64,000 nt of DNA from Legionella rubrilucens (GCF_001468125.1 NZ_LNYT01000022.1:49298-113297); one strand, 5' to 3'. Positions 17,001-27,221 are shown, counted from the first letter of the stretch. Translations and numbers: made by a program. The notes: generated by a model not told the origin, from the letters alone.

Positions 17001-17909
17001 ATGGCAGTATCCAAATCACTGTTTGCCAGTCTTGGGACAGGTGCTGGAGTAGCCTGGCCTTTGTTTGGTATTGTCAGTTCTGCTTTAAGCCTCGCTATAG
17101 GCGGCCTTAGCGTTGTCGGTTTTGGAGCCGCCTGCGCTTTGTTGTTTTTAATCATTGGTTTACCTGTATTTTATTTTTCCTATCGACAGGAAAAACAGCA
17201 GCAAGAACAATTGGAAGCTAAATTTGTTAAGGGGATTGAGGAACTGGTTGACACTCTTTATGCCGCTTTTATATTAAGTGGTGATAGCGATTATGTAAAA
17301 TTTGTTCAGAGATGGCCTAGAAAAAAAAACGGCTTTCCAAAACTATTAGAGCCTTTTTTGTCAATGCTAATATCAAAAATGAATGATTCAGGCACCAAGG
17401 TACCGGATCAACACGTGATTCGGCTTGCCGCAAAACATTATTTTGCAGCAATAGAAACGATGCTGCCGGCTCCCCCTGCAAAAAAACTTGCGCAAACCGC
17501 TTTTTTATCCTTTGTCGGTACATTTGGTTCTATAGCCGGATGCAGTGCCGGCATGATGGGCGTTATTTCTTCTTTAGGCATCATGGCTGGTTTTGGTGCT
17601 GTTCCCCTGCTTGCGGCTATTATCCTTAGCACATCAATCATTTGTGGAATTTACGCAGCAACTCATGCCATGGCAAGCGAAACTGTGGGCTGGAAAAAAA
17701 CACAGGTACGCCAACAATTAAAATCGTTTAATCGCACATTTTCCATGGACATACTGGTGGAAAGCCGACTAAAGGAAGAGCAACACGAAAGTGTTTCCTG
17801 CACTCTTTTTTACCCGAAACCTGGACATACCCTATCCAGCTCAGAACAGCGTGTGGTGCCTTCAATCCGCAGTAAAAAGCCAGCCGCATCTAATTTTTTA
17901 CAAAATTGA
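17001..17909 (+). CDS. Hypothetical membrane protein (302 aa)
   Basis: Unrecognised. Two hydrophobic hairpins are visible: residues about 10-58 (two helices around LSLAIGGLSVVGFG and LLFLIIGLPVFYFSY) and about 170-220 (SIAGCSAGMMGVISSLG and VPLLAAIILSTSIICG). A charged region of about 110 residues rich in Lys and Glu separates them, and the C-terminus is polar. The frame continues upstream to a TTG at 16962, but the ATG at 17001 begins just before the first hydrophobic stretch and is preferred. Paired Gly-rich membrane hairpins occur in some Legionella effectors; there is no further support for that here. Confidence 0.75.
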   Translation: MAVSKSLFASLGTGAGVAWPLFGIVSSALSLAIGGLSVVGFGAACALLFLIIGLPVFYFSYRQEKQQQEQLEAKFVKGIEELVDTLYAAFILSGDSDYVKFVQRWPRKKNGFPKLLEPFLSMLISKMNDSGTKVPDQHVIRLAAKHYFAAIETMLPAPPAKKLAQTAFLSFVGTFGSIAGCSAGMMGVISSLGIMAGFGAVPLLAAIILSTSIICGIYAATHAMASETVGWKKTQVRQQLKSFNRTFSMDILVESRLKEEQHESVSCTLFYPKPGHTLSSSEQRVVPSIRSKKPAASNFLQN

Positions 17910-18004
17910 TCATTTATTTACCTTTTTGAAAAATCAGCGGCGTGCCTTACTGCTATATTTAAAATGGAAACATTGTATTAGTTTATTCAGGCAAGGAAAA
18001 AGCC

Positions 18005-18853
18005 GTGTTAGCGAATTACTCAGTTAGCCGCATGACCAGAGATGAGCTCCAATTGGCCATTCAATGGGCAACCAACGAAGGCTGGAATCCCGGTTTACAC
18101 GATGCGGCGTGTTTTTTTGAAGCCGATCCCAACGGTTTTTTCGTCGGAAAACTGGATGGTAAAATCATTGCCATGGGATCAGCGGTGGTTTATGACGATC
18201 AGTTTGCCTTCTGCGGTTTTTACATGGTGGCCCCGGAATACCGCGGTCAAGGCTATGGCCTTGAATTAACCCGACAACGCCTCGATTACGTTGGCAATCG
18301 CAATGCCGGAATTGACGGGGTTCTCAACATGCTCAACAAATATGAACGCCTGGGGTATCAAATAGCCCATCAGAATGCCCGTTACCAAGGTCAGGGATTA
18401 CCCATCCTCAAGGAATTCAACCATGCCATTGTGTCACTTGGACCAGAACACCATGAAATCTTGTCTGCCTATGACAGGAAACATTTCCCCGCCCCGCGCG
18501 AGCACTTTTTACAGCACTGGATTAAGCAACCTGAAGGAGCAGCCCTGGCCTGGATTATTGATGGTCAGATAAAGGGTTATGGGGTTCTTCGCGCCTGTCA
18601 GCAGGGCTTTAAAATCGGCCCCTTGTTCGCCGACAATTCCCACATTGCCTTTGGCCTGTTTGACAGCCTGGTCAGTCATGCCCATGGGGAAACCGTTTAC
18701 ATTGATATCCCCGAAAATAACCCGCACGCCTTCGCGTTAGTCAATCGCCACGCCATGCAAAAATGCTTTGCTACGGCCAGAATGTACCTGAAAGGGGAAC
18801 CGAAACTGCCAACGGAACATATTTATGGCATTACCACCTTTGAATTGGGTTAA
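18005..18853 (+). CDS. Two-domain GNAT acetyltransferase
   Basis: A 282-residue protein. The N-terminal GNAT domain has GFYMVAPEYRGQGYGLELTR as its acetyl-CoA loop, and a second GNAT-like half follows (WIIDGQIKGYGVLRACQQGFKIGPLF), as in YitI-type proteins. A GTG start at 18005 follows an AAGGAA ribosome-binding site; an ATG at 18032 is an alternative. It ends at the first base of the next gene, so it is coupled to the PuuE-like deacetylase. Confidence 0.9.
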   Translation: MLANYSVSRMTRDELQLAIQWATNEGWNPGLHDAACFFEADPNGFFVGKLDGKIIAMGSAVVYDDQFAFCGFYMVAPEYRGQGYGLELTRQRLDYVGNRNAGIDGVLNMLNKYERLGYQIAHQNARYQGQGLPILKEFNHAIVSLGPEHHEILSAYDRKHFPAPREHFLQHWIKQPEGAALAWIIDGQIKGYGVLRACQQGFKIGPLFADNSHIAFGLFDSLVSHAHGETVYIDIPENNPHAFALVNRHAMQKCFATARMYLKGEPKLPTEHIYGITTFELG

Positions 18854-19773
18854 TGATGAGCAGAAACTTAACCGGTTATGCTGGCCATTCCCCTATCCCA
18901 TCCTGGCCCGAGAGGGCACGGGTAGCCATTAATTTTGTCATTAATTACGAAGAAGGGGCTGAATTAACCCCGGTTAACGGCGATACGCAGGCGGAAACCT
19001 ATGGCGGCGAATTTCCGATGGCGCCGCGTCCCCAAGGCCTGCGCCACCTGGGAATGGAATCCCTGTTTGAATACGGCAGTCGTGCCGGTATCTGGCGCCT
19101 GCTTCGGCTGTTTGAAAAAAAGGCCATGCCTTTGACTGTCTTTGCCACAGGCTTTGCACTGCAATTAAACCCCGAACTCTGCCGTTATTTACGGTTCAGC
19201 GGCTATGACATTGCCGGTCACGGCTGGCGATGGTTTGATTACACGCAGATGCCGAAAGAAGAGGAAAAAAAGCACATTGAACGTTGCGTAGAAACCATTG
19301 AACAATTAACCGGCCAACGGCCGCAGGGGTGGTATACCGGTCGGCGCAGTGAGCATACCCGGTCTTTGCTGCGGGAGATTGGCGGCTTCCTCTATGATTC
19401 AGACAGCTATGCCGATGATCTGCCCTTTCTGGAAGACGATCACCTGATTATACCCTATACCCTGGTCTGCAATGATTTCCGTTACACCACCAATCCGGGT
19501 TTTTCTACCGCAGACGAGTTCTACCTGCAGCTTAAAAACACGCTGGATTACCTCTACGAAGACAATCGCCCGGCGCTGATGACCATTGGTCTGCATGCCC
19601 GAATCAGCGGCCATCCGGGGCGGTGTCTGGCCGTCAGACGCTTCATGGATTACCTTAGCCGGTTTCCCGATGTATGGATTACCCGGCGTGTAGACATTGC
19701 CCATTATTGGCTGAATGAAACCGCGACCCCATCAAAAGGCAATCACCCGGCACGCCGCAAAAAAAAGAAATGA
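18853..19773 (+). CDS. PuuE-like polysaccharide-deacetylase family protein (allantoinase-like)
   Basis: A 306-residue NodB-fold protein with the features of PuuE allantoinase: NFVINYEEGAE near the start, GEFPMAPR, the metal-motif region IAGHGWRWFDY, and GWYTGRRSEHTR. PuuE opens allantoin to allantoate in purine catabolism. The basic tail of about 15 residues, ending RRKKKK, is unusual. ATG at 18853 or 18856. It is coupled to a GNAT gene; no other allantoin genes are nearby, so a different cyclic amide or an N-acetyl substrate is possible. Confidence 0.85.
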   Translation: MMSRNLTGYAGHSPIPSWPERARVAINFVINYEEGAELTPVNGDTQAETYGGEFPMAPRPQGLRHLGMESLFEYGSRAGIWRLLRLFEKKAMPLTVFATGFALQLNPELCRYLRFSGYDIAGHGWRWFDYTQMPKEEEKKHIERCVETIEQLTGQRPQGWYTGRRSEHTRSLLREIGGFLYDSDSYADDLPFLEDDHLIIPYTLVCNDFRYTTNPGFSTADEFYLQLKNTLDYLYEDNRPALMTIGLHARISGHPGRCLAVRRFMDYLSRFPDVWITRRVDIAHYWLNETATPSKGNHPARRKKKK

Positions 19774-19774
19774 C

Positions 19775-21166
19775 TTAAAAGTCGATGAGCAGACGGTGAT
19801 CCACTTTTTTAAGTTGTGCTTTAAATAAATCCTTAATCGCTTCCAGCCGCTCAACATTATCGGCCTCAAATCGTGCCACCAGGCATGGCGTGGTGTTGGA
19901 GGCGCGTAACAACCCCCAGCCATCGACAAATTCCACCCGCATGCCGTCAATGTCAATGATTTCAGCCGCAGGGAAATGAGCTTCCTGGCTGAAACGCTCC
20001 ATAAAGCGAAATTTTTCTTCTTCTGCAATGGGAATTTTAATTTCCGGCGTGTTGATGCTGTTGGGAATTGCAGCAAACTGTTCGCCCACGGTAAAGGGTG
20101 ACGCGCTTAAGATTTCCAGTAAGCGGCAAGCGCTGTAAAGTGCATCATCAAACCCATACCAGCGATGTTTGAAAAACAGATGGCCGCTCATCTCGCCGGC
20201 CAATGCAGCCTGTTCCTGCTTCATCACCGATTTCACAATGGAATGCCCGGTGGGACACATTTTCGGCGTCCCGCCCGCCGCTTCAATCACCTTTGCGAGG
20301 TGATTGGAGCATTTGACATCAAACACAATGGTCGCCCCCTTGACCTGTTTCAACAGATCACGGGCATAAAACATCATTAAGCGGTCAGGCCAGATGATTT
20401 CACCCGTATTGGTCACCACGCCTAAACGATCCGCATCGCCGTCAAAAGCAAGCCCGATATCGGCCTGATGCAGGGCCACAGCCTGGCGCAGGTCGTGTAA
20501 ATTGTCTTCAATGGTTGGATCGGGGTGATGATTGGGAAAACGTCCATCCACATCACAATACAAGGGAATAACCTCACACCCCAGTTTTTCAAACACGGTG
20601 GGGATTACAGGGCCGGCAATGCCGTTACCGCAATCCACGACAACCTTCAATGGTTTGGTTAACATCACGTCAGAGACAATCCGGGCAATGTAATCTGAAA
20701 GCACGTCCTGGTTAATCAAAGTCCCTTTACCGGATTGAAACTGCCCCTGACAAACCCGCTCATACAAGGCATCAATGTCCGTCTGTACCAGTGTTTTACC
20801 GGCAAGAATGATCTTGATGCCATTGTAATCGGCCGGATTATGGCTGCCAGTGACCATCAAACCGCAATCCAGATCAAAGGCACAGGTGGCGTAATACATG
20901 ACGGGTGTGGCGACGGCGCCCAGATCAACAACATCAATGCCGCTGTCTAACAGGCCCTGTTTTAGCGCAGTACACAAACTGTCGCTGGTTAAACGACCAT
21001 CGCGGGCCACGAAAATTTTGTGGCGTTTAAGCGCTTGCAATTCCAGGCTGATGGCCTTGCCGATGGTATAAAAAGCATCTTCATCCAGATAGGTGCCGAT
21101 AACGCCGCGGATGTCGTAAGCCCGAAAAACTGCACGGTCAATTAGCCGTGGCTGATAAGTCATCAT
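19775..21166 (-). CDS. Phosphomannomutase/phosphoglucomutase (AlgC type)
   Basis: A 463-residue phosphohexomutase interconverting the 6- and 1-phosphates of mannose or glucose for LPS and glycan precursors. It has [12 protein letters not shown] at the N-terminus, the phosphoserine loop [13 protein letters not shown], the metal loop [11 protein letters not shown], the sugar-binding loop GEMSGHLFF and the C-terminal RASNTTP phosphate loop. All active-site loops are intact. The ATG overlaps the stop of dut, following coaBC and dut in one transcript. GGGAG precedes the start. Confidence 0.95.
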   Translation of the reverse strand: MMTYQPRLIDRAVFRAYDIRGVIGTYLDEDAFYTIGKAISLELQALKRHKIFVARDGRLTSDSLCTALKQGLLDSGIDVVDLGAVATPVMYYATCAFDLDCGLMVTGSHNPADYNGIKIILAGKTLVQTDIDALYERVCQGQFQSGKGTLINQDVLSDYIARIVSDVMLTKPLKVVVDCGNGIAGPVIPTVFEKLGCEVIPLYCDVDGRFPNHHPDPTIEDNLHDLRQAVALHQADIGLAFDGDADRLGVVTNTGEIIWPDRLMMFYARDLLKQVKGATIVFDVKCSNHLAKVIEAAGGTPKMCPTGHSIVKSVMKQEQAALAGEMSGHLFFKHRWYGFDDALYSACRLLEILSASPFTVGEQFAAIPNSINTPEIKIPIAEEEKFRFMERFSQEAHFPAAEIIDIDGMRVEFVDGWGLLRASNTTPCLVARFEADNVERLEAIKDLFKAQLKKVDHRLLIDF

Positions 21167-21621
21167 TGTCTCCCGGAGCTGCCAAAACCGCCTTCACCGC
21201 GGCTAGACTCGGTAAAGGCGTCAACCACGGTAAACCCCACTCGGGTCACCGGCAGAAAAACCAATTGGGCAATACGATCACCCGGCTCAACCGTAAAATG
21301 ATCCTGGCTTCGGTTCCAGCAGGAAATTTTTAATTCCCCCTGGTAATCCGAATCAATCAGGCCCACCAGATTGCCAAGCACAATGCCATGTTTATGACCT
21401 AAACCTGAACGGGGAAGTATCACCGCCGCCAGATTGGGATCAGCAATGTAAATTGCAAGCCCGGTAGGTAGCAGGACGGTTTCACTGGGGGCAATCTGCA
21501 GGGGTTCATTGATGCAAACCCGCAAATCAAGACCGGCCGAACCCGGCGTGGCGTAGGAAGGCAATTCAATGGTTTGCCCAAGACGCGGGTCAAGAATTTT
21601 AAGTTGAATGGCGTTAAGCAT
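21163..21621 (-). CDS. dut: dUTP diphosphatase
   Basis: A 152-residue trimeric dUTPase that hydrolyses dUTP to dUMP. The five conserved motifs are visible: [45 protein letters not shown] and the C-terminal [11 protein letters not shown] that closes over the active site. The frame extends 24 residues further upstream, into coaBC, but the internal ATG at 21621 gives the normal family length and is preferred. It sits between coaBC and the phosphomutase with overlapping ends. Confidence 0.96.
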   Translation of the reverse strand: MLNAIQLKILDPRLGQTIELPSYATPGSAGLDLRVCINEPLQIAPSETVLLPTGLAIYIADPNLAAVILPRSGLGHKHGIVLGNLVGLIDSDYQGELKISCWNRSQDHFTVEPGDRIAQLVFLPVTRVGFTVVDAFTESSRGEGGFGSSGRQ

Positions 21622-21622
21622 A

Positions 21623-22858
21623 TCAATTCCTTGCTTTTGTAAGGGAGCCATTTTGAAGAGTTGCCGCAAGAATTGCAATAATTTCTCCCGCAATCCGCGT
21701 TTTGTGCTGAAAAGCCAGTGTCCGCTCTCCCTGTGCGGTGATCACGGTAACTTCATTGCCATCCTGCTCAAACCCTTTATTCCCCCCGACGTGATTGGCA
21801 ATGATCATATCGAGTTTTTTCGCTTTGAGTTTTTGCCGGGCATGCTCAACCACCTTCGTTGTTTCCGCTGCAAAACCGACAACGTAGGCGGCTTGACCGC
21901 TTGACGCGACGTCCGCGAGGATGTCCGGGTTTTTAGTCAGGGTCAATGACAGGGATTCAGCCTGCTGCTTTTTTATTTTTTCTGGCGAGGGCTGGTCGAT
22001 ACCGTAATCCGCCACCGCCGCACAGCCAATAAAAATCATGCCCGGGCTCAACGCCTCCATCACAGCTTTTCGCATGTCGCTTGCGGATTCTACCCGGTAA
22101 CCGGTAACGCCTGAGGGGATAGGCAGCCCCGAAGGCCCGCTGATTAAAATCACATCCGCACCTGCCCTTTGGGCGGCGGCGGCCAGAGCATAACCCATTT
22201 TGCCGGAACTGCGGTTGGTAATCATCCTTACAGGATCAATCGCCTCCCAGGTAGGGCCTGCAGTAATCATCACCGTCCTTCCGGCCAGCAGGCCGCTGAC
22301 AGCATGAAGCCTTAACCCGGTAAGGATGGTTTCCACGTCACTTAAACGGCCTGGGCCTTCTTCACCGCAGGCCTGAAGCCCTTCATCAGGGCCCACAAAA
22401 ATGACCCCACGGCGGTGCAGGGTCTCGCAATTGTCGCGGGTAGCCGCATGCTGCCACATGCTGCGGTTCATCGCCGGGCAGACGATCACGGGATTTTCAG
22501 TGACAAGGCAGAGGGTGGATAACAAATCATCCGCCAATCCATGGGCCATTTTGGCCAGAAAATTGGCTGAAGCCGGGGCAATCAGCAGGTAATCGGCCCA
22601 GCGGGCCAATTCAATATGCCCCATGGCGCGCTCTGCCTGTGAATCAAACAGCTCCGTTCTGACCTCATGGCCGCTTAAAGCCTGCAGGGTCAGCGGTGTG
22701 ATGAATTGCTGCGCAGATTGCGTCATGACTACGCGCACGTCGGCGCCCAGCCGAGTCAATTCGCGAATCAGATAGGCTGATTTGTAAGCCGCAATACCGC
22801 CACAAATACCCAAAACAATGTTCTTGCCGGCAAAATCCTGCATGCGTTTCTCATTCAA
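21623..22858 (-). CDS. coaBC: Bifunctional phosphopantothenoylcysteine decarboxylase/synthetase
   Basis: A 411-residue coenzyme A biosynthesis enzyme. The N-terminal CoaC flavoprotein domain starts with [21 protein letters not shown] and carries the PAMNRSMW loop; the C-terminal CoaB domain has [24 protein letters not shown], and AAVADYG and GFAAETT further on. It joins cysteine to phosphopantothenate using CTP and then decarboxylates the product. Normal length. It is the first gene of coaBC-dut-phosphomutase. The ATG at 22858 or that five codons in may start it. Confidence 0.96.
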   Translation of the reverse strand: MNEKRMQDFAGKNIVLGICGGIAAYKSAYLIRELTRLGADVRVVMTQSAQQFITPLTLQALSGHEVRTELFDSQAERAMGHIELARWADYLLIAPASANFLAKMAHGLADDLLSTLCLVTENPVIVCPAMNRSMWQHAATRDNCETLHRRGVIFVGPDEGLQACGEEGPGRLSDVETILTGLRLHAVSGLLAGRTVMITAGPTWEAIDPVRMITNRSSGKMGYALAAAAQRAGADVILISGPSGLPIPSGVTGYRVESASDMRKAVMEALSPGMIFIGCAAVADYGIDQPSPEKIKKQQAESLSLTLTKNPDILADVASSGQAAYVVGFAAETTKVVEHARQKLKAKKLDMIIANHVGGNKGFEQDGNEVTVITAQGERTLAFQHKTRIAGEIIAILAATLQNGSLTKARN

Positions 22859-22944
22859 TAGTGACTACCTGCGATCAAAACACAATCCCTGGCATAAAGG
22901 AATATCAACGCTCCTGAACCGCCAGACGACGTGGCCTGTGAAAA

Positions 22945-23415
22945 TTACCGTGATTCACTGGACGGCTGTACTGTGCAGTGGGCACGCAGGCTTTCCACCC
23001 ACTCCCGGTTTTTGCCAAAATCGTAATAACCCATGGTCGCGCTGGATGTCACCTGCCCGTCATTTTTGATGATTAGCCAATCGGTAAAATTGAATACCGG
23101 GCTTTGTCTATAGGCAATCAGCGATGACTCGTCCAGTTTGACCAGCGTGGTTTTCGGCGATTGCCTGAGCACACAGTCCTTGATTGCCGACAAGTCAGCG
23201 ACAGTCAGCGGCGCCACGTAATGGCTATCGCTCTCAGGCACCAGACTGCTCACCCAATTCGGCTTGGACGCATTGAGCGTCCCCTGAGTTAACCCTTGAG
23301 GCATGCCTCGGAAATTGATTCCGGGCATAAAATGCATGAGTAATGGGGTGATCATTAGAATCACAAGAAGGACCGTGAATACAACTCCAAGCATTGACAT
23401 GGTTTTTTCTTTCAT
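22945..23415 (-). CDS. Hypothetical membrane-anchored protein (156 aa)
   Basis: One N-terminal transmembrane helix (residues about 8-30, MLGVVFTVLLVILMITPLLM) is followed by a soluble, presumably periplasmic domain of about 120 residues. The domain has two Cys (in IKDCVL and RAHCTV) that could form a disulfide, and the motif FNFTDWLIIKNDGQV. I do not recognise the family. It stands alone between coaBC and a HAD-like gene, all on the minus strand. Confidence 0.75.
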   Translation of the reverse strand: MKEKTMSMLGVVFTVLLVILMITPLLMHFMPGINFRGMPQGLTQGTLNASKPNWVSSLVPESDSHYVAPLTVADLSAIKDCVLRQSPKTTLVKLDESSLIAYRQSPVFNFTDWLIIKNDGQVTSSATMGYYDFGKNREWVESLRAHCTVQPSSESR

Positions 23416-23448
23416 TGAATGTAAAATTCCATCTTACCGATTTATTGG

Positions 23449-24102
23449 TTAACCCGACAGTGAGGGCGGTGTGATCTCCTCAATATCACCGGCAATGACG
23501 GCATCCTCCGCAGCAGGCTCCCTCTGTGGCGCAGAAAGCAGGCGCGCCCGCTTGGACTCTTTAATCACTAACTCGGCCTGATTCTGCCGGTCGATGTAAA
23601 ACGCTGTAAAACTGAAATGCCGAGTCACCTCATACGCTTCGCGGTAATTTTTTTCATCGTCGTCATAAAACTCAACCTCGATCGCTTCCGTCAGAGGAAT
23701 TTTTTCCACCGTTTCGAGGTACTGAAGCACCTGGCCAATCTGGACATTTTTTCCGGTCTGTTTAAGACGCGCCACGCGGGCATTAAACTGATCGCCTTTC
23801 ACCGTGGAAATGATGAGCGGGATGGACATGGATTGAATTTTATAAACAGACAGAACATTGTCCTCGTAAGTGTCAATCCGCTCCCTTAACGTCAGTGAGG
23901 TATTGAGAATCTCTTCAACGTAGTATTTGATGTAATCCGGGTCATTGTGGTAACTGGCAATGGCAGCAATCGACGTCTCATCATGAGTAAAAAGCCTTCT
24001 TACACCGCCCTTAATGTTTGTCTCAGGCGCGTGCAAGTGGGTTCTGTTGAAGGTATGTTGACAGGTAATTGTCCAATCAAAATCAAAGATCCGTATTTTC
24101 AT
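23449..24102 (-). CDS. HAD-like protein with DxDxT-type motif (217 aa)
   Basis: The N-terminus IRIFDFDWTIT fits HAD motif I (D-F-D-W-T), which supplies the nucleophile Asp. IPLIISTVKGD could contain motif II (Ser/Thr) and Lys, and EFYDDDEKNY the acidic motif IV. Between them lies an unusual helical cap, and a Glu-rich, Pro-rich tail of about 40 residues follows (EREPAAEDAV-like composition, ending in PPSLSG). A phosphatase or phosphotransferase is likely. The tail and the unusual cap are compatible with a secreted effector, but nothing proves that. Confidence 0.7.
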   Translation of the reverse strand: MKIRIFDFDWTITCQHTFNRTHLHAPETNIKGGVRRLFTHDETSIAAIASYHNDPDYIKYYVEEILNTSLTLRERIDTYEDNVLSVYKIQSMSIPLIISTVKGDQFNARVARLKQTGKNVQIGQVLQYLETVEKIPLTEAIEVEFYDDDEKNYREAYEVTRHFSFTAFYIDRQNQAELVIKESKRARLLSAPQREPAAEDAVIAGDIEEITPPSLSG

Positions 24103-24254
24103 GGCCGAGAAGAAAAGAAAAGGTGTCCAAAAGTATAAAACAAACTTTTAAAAAAGAATGCTTTTTTAGCTATTTGTTCATGCCTCCCTTTATTTTAGCT
24201 TGTTTTTTGACCAATAAGCTATAATTTAAAGGTAGTGTTGATGGGAGTCTATCA

Positions 24255-24560
24255 ATGGCGAATATATCACGTAAGGAAATCATGGAGTTATCTCACGAAA
24301 GCACGGTGGGTTTGATTTATTCACGTAGTGATTTGCATCAATATTTAGTCGAACTTATCCATAATGACAAGACAGACTATATTCATGAGGGAATTGGCGT
24401 GGCAGTATTTCCTACCATGGAAGAAGCGTTACGAAGCGCAAAACGGCGCGGTGCCAAGTGTTTTTTTCTATGCCTCGACAATACTTATGATGAATGCGGC
24501 GCTGAGCCTGCAACGCCTCATTACAATTACCTGCCCATTCGCCCCAGCCGAAAACATTAA
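24255..24560 (+). CDS. Hypothetical protein (101 aa)
   Basis: Unrecognised small soluble protein. It has a positive middle segment (EEALRSAKRRGAKC) and an acidic CLDNTYDECGAEP stretch with three Cys in total. GGGAG lies upstream of the ATG, and TATAAT at 24220-24225 is a likely -10 element. It precedes the flavin monooxygenase by about 80-90 bases on the same strand. Confidence 0.65.
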   Translation: MANISRKEIMELSHESTVGLIYSRSDLHQYLVELIHNDKTDYIHEGIGVAVFPTMEEALRSAKRRGAKCFFLCLDNTYDECGAEPATPHYNYLPIRPSRKH

Positions 24561-24639
24561 CATTTTCCTGATATTCACACTAGAATGAAAGCATGTTGGC
24601 ATGAAGCCGTCATCCTGCACTGTACGCTGGAGTGAATTG

Positions 24640-26241
24640 ATGGAGAGAACAATGGACGTGTTAGTGGTCGGCGCCGGACCTGTGGGTTTATTTTGTGCCC
24701 ATGAACTGCTTCGTCACGGCTTGAAAGTCAGGATTGTTGATAAAAAAGAAGGTTTAAGCGACAAGTCCAAAGCCTTGGGCCTGCACATTCGCACCCTGGA
24801 TGTCCTGGAAGACTGCGATCTCCTTAATGAGGTACTCCGTCAGGGACAGCGTGTCGAAGGCGCGATTTTTAATTCAAAAGGCAAATCGCTGTTTGAAGTC
24901 AATTTCAACGGCATTGGCTCCAACCGCAATTACCTGATTGATTTACCCCAGAATCAAACCGAGGCCATTATTTACCAGAGTCTGCTTCATCAGCAGCAGC
25001 CTGTGGAATGGCAAACGGAACTGGTGTCCTTTTCCCAATCCAGTCAAGGGATTAAAGCCGTACTCAACCATCAAAACGGCAGCACAGAAGAAGTTGACGC
25101 GGCTTGGCTGATGGCCTGCGACGGCTCCCACAGTACCCTCAGGCATCTGGTTAATGAACAGTTCGCCGGAGCAGCCTATGAACAAACCTGGTGGCTGGCC
25201 GATGTCCACATTGACTGGGCAAAACCTCAGAATAAAATGCTCATTTACGCCAGCGACAGAGGGCCTTTAGCCTGTTTTCCCATGGGTGAAACCCGCTACC
25301 GCGTGGTCATGACTGCGCCGCCTGAATTCAGCGGCGAGCTGACGCTTAATGACATTGTTGCCGAATTCAGCCTACGAAGCCATGAGGCATTTACTCTGTC
25401 CCATTCTGTGTGGCTCAGTCAGTTCACCATTCACCATCGTCAGATTCAAAATTACCGCCATGGGCGTGTTTTTTTTGCCGGGGATGCTGCGCATATCCAC
25501 AGCCCCATGGGCGGTCAGGGATTAAATACCGGCATTCAGGATGTGTACAACCTGGTGTGGAAACTGGCCCTGGTACAGAAAGGGTTGGCTAAAGAGGAAT
25601 TACTGGATAGCTATCAGGCCGAGCGCCATCCGATTGGTGAGCAGGTGTTGAAAAAAACAGACCTCATGACGCGGATGATTCTTTTGCATAACCCGCTGTT
25701 AGTTAGCCTGCGTAATGCCTTTGCCCGTTTGATGGTTTCCTTTAAACCGGTGCGCAAAGCCCTGGCTAAGGATTTGGCCGAGTTAACGATTTCCTATGCC
25801 AAAAGCCCGATTGTCCGCGTGCAGGGTGCCGCAGGGCGACTTAAAATCGGCGAATACCTGGGTGATTTCAGCCTGTTGAACCCACGCTTCGGCAGTCAAC
25901 AAACCGTGTCGCTTCTCACCCGGGGCACGCGGCATCATCTGTTGGTCTTTTGCGGACAAAAAAACAGCGACCTTCATGCTTTTTCAGCGTTATTGCAGCG
26001 ATTGGCTGAGCGTTTGCAATCCTTTGCGGTGGTTCATGCCGTTGTCAGCGGCACCATCACCCTGCCGGGTTCCTTTGCTTCCGTTTACATTGATCCTGCC
26101 TTTTCACTGCACCAGCACTTTGATCTTCAACAGGAAACCGCCGTACTGGTGCGGCCGGATAAGTACATCGGTTTAATTCACTCGCCCATTCATGAAGAGA
26201 ATTTAGTGGCGGCAATAAGGAGTATGGGGATTCTGTGCTGA
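24640..26241 (+). CDS. FAD-dependent aromatic monooxygenase (PheA/TfdB/UbiH family)
   Basis: A class A flavoprotein hydroxylase. The N-terminal FAD-binding motif DVLVVGAGPVGLFCAHEL, the middle DG motif ACDGSHSTLR and the second FAD motif GRVFFAGDAAHIHSPMGGQG define the family. The C-terminal 150 residues form a thioredoxin-like domain, as in phenol hydroxylase and polyketide-tailoring enzymes. It should hydroxylate an aromatic ring using NAD(P)H and oxygen. The frame reaches 24601, but the ATG at 24640 has GGAG upstream. It lies 2 kb from the isonitrile cluster and could act on a related product; that is inference. Confidence 0.92.
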   Translation: MERTMDVLVVGAGPVGLFCAHELLRHGLKVRIVDKKEGLSDKSKALGLHIRTLDVLEDCDLLNEVLRQGQRVEGAIFNSKGKSLFEVNFNGIGSNRNYLIDLPQNQTEAIIYQSLLHQQQPVEWQTELVSFSQSSQGIKAVLNHQNGSTEEVDAAWLMACDGSHSTLRHLVNEQFAGAAYEQTWWLADVHIDWAKPQNKMLIYASDRGPLACFPMGETRYRVVMTAPPEFSGELTLNDIVAEFSLRSHEAFTLSHSVWLSQFTIHHRQIQNYRHGRVFFAGDAAHIHSPMGGQGLNTGIQDVYNLVWKLALVQKGLAKEELLDSYQAERHPIGEQVLKKTDLMTRMILLHNPLLVSLRNAFARLMVSFKPVRKALAKDLAELTISYAKSPIVRVQGAAGRLKIGEYLGDFSLLNPRFGSQQTVSLLTRGTRHHLLVFCGQKNSDLHAFSALLQRLAERLQSFAVVHAVVSGTITLPGSFASVYIDPAFSLHQHFDLQQETAVLVRPDKYIGLIHSPIHEENLVAAIRSMGILC

Positions 26242-26302
26242 ACAACAACAGTTGCAAATACCCTGTGGTCAATTATCATTAGGGCATGTACGCGTTCAGA
26301 TC

Positions 26303-26758
26303 ATGAGAACAACCATGCGCTTTTTCCTTTTTTGTATTGCCGCAGTCGTTGCGGCCGGCGTTCATGCCGACACCATTGACCATTACATGAACATTGCCAA
26401 TAACATTCCGCAAATGGAGATGAAAGCTGATCCGCAGGCGCAGGCCTGGGCGCGCTCGGCGCGGAATGTGTTGACCATTACCAGTGAAACAGTGGCAGAA
26501 ACCCTGATGCAGGCCAATGAACTGGCAAAAACCCAGGGACGCCCCCTTTTTTGCCTGCCCAATGGCGTTTCGCTCAATGCCGTCACGCTCAATGGCATCA
26601 TCATGCAGACTTACAATGAGATATCCAGCCAACAAAGCGACAAGGACAAAATGACGGTTTCACAGGTCGCCTGGCTTGGTGTGGCGAAAGCCTACCCGTG
26701 TAAGGGTCAATCGAATCTTCCCCAGGCAATCCAGCATGTGGGAGCCCTGGGTCAATAA
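26303..26758 (+). CDS. Exported Rap1a/Tai-immunity-like small protein
   Basis: A 151-residue protein with a signal peptide (MRFFLFCIAAVVAAGVHA, cleavage after HA) and a helical periplasmic domain containing two Cys (FCLPNGVSLNAVTLNGI and AYPCKG). The CLPxGV...AxPC pattern resembles the Rap1a/Tai immunity fold, which is also found as general periplasmic proteins. The frame extends upstream to 26252, but the ATG at 26303 directly precedes the signal peptide. No toxin gene is adjacent. A terminator follows. Confidence 0.65.
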   Translation: MRTTMRFFLFCIAAVVAAGVHADTIDHYMNIANNIPQMEMKADPQAQAWARSARNVLTITSETVAETLMQANELAKTQGRPLFCLPNGVSLNAVTLNGIIMQTYNEISSQQSDKDKMTVSQVAWLGVAKAYPCKGQSNLPQAIQHVGALGQ

Positions 26759-26763
26759 CCAGC

Positions 26764-26786
26764 AAGGCCGGCTAAACCGGCCTTTT
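26764..26786 (+). terminator. Rho-independent terminator
   Basis: Perfect stem AAGGCCGG (26764-26771) with CCGGCCTT (26777-26784) and a 5-base loop, lying between convergent genes. The T-run is short. Confidence 0.75.
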
Positions 26787-26790
26787 CACC

Positions 26791-27132
26791 TTATTGGCTG
26801 AATTCTTCAAAAGCTTCCAGCGCTTCGGCGGCATACATCAAAGAAGGCCCGCCCCCCATGTACACAGCCATTCCTAGTGTTTCAATCAGTTCTTCACGGG
26901 AAGTTCCCAGTTTAACTAAGGCCTGGGAGTGAAAACCAATGCAGCCAGGACAATGATTGGCCACAGCCAGAGCCATGGCAATGAGCTCTTTGGTTTTTTT
27001 ATTGAGCGCGCCGTCTTTGGTGGCAGCCTGCGACAACGCTGAAAAGCCAGCCATGACATCCGGCATTTCTTTGCGTAATTTTGCTAATTGGGTACTGATT
27101 CCTTTGGTAATGTCACCAAATTTCTGGGTCAT
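26791..27132 (-). CDS. Carboxymuconolactone decarboxylase/AhpD-like protein
   Basis: A 113-residue CMD-fold protein with the C-x-x-C-x-x-x-H motif (HCPGCIGFHSQA) typical of AhpD-like peroxidase partners. It probably acts in thiol-dependent peroxide or organic-hydroperoxide reduction. I chose the ATG at 27132, since GGAGA lies 7 bases before it. It is convergent with the Rap1a-like gene. Confidence 0.92.
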   Translation of the reverse strand: MTQKFGDITKGISTQLAKLRKEMPDVMAGFSALSQAATKDGALNKKTKELIAMALAVANHCPGCIGFHSQALVKLGTSREELIETLGMAVYMGGGPSLMYAAEALEAFEEFSQ

Positions 27133-27221
27133 TGGCATTCTCCTGTGTTGGCCTGAAGCATTCATTAACAGCCGTTTATATCATGCGGCCCCCAGTGCCC
27201 ACAAGTTTGTTTATTTATAGC

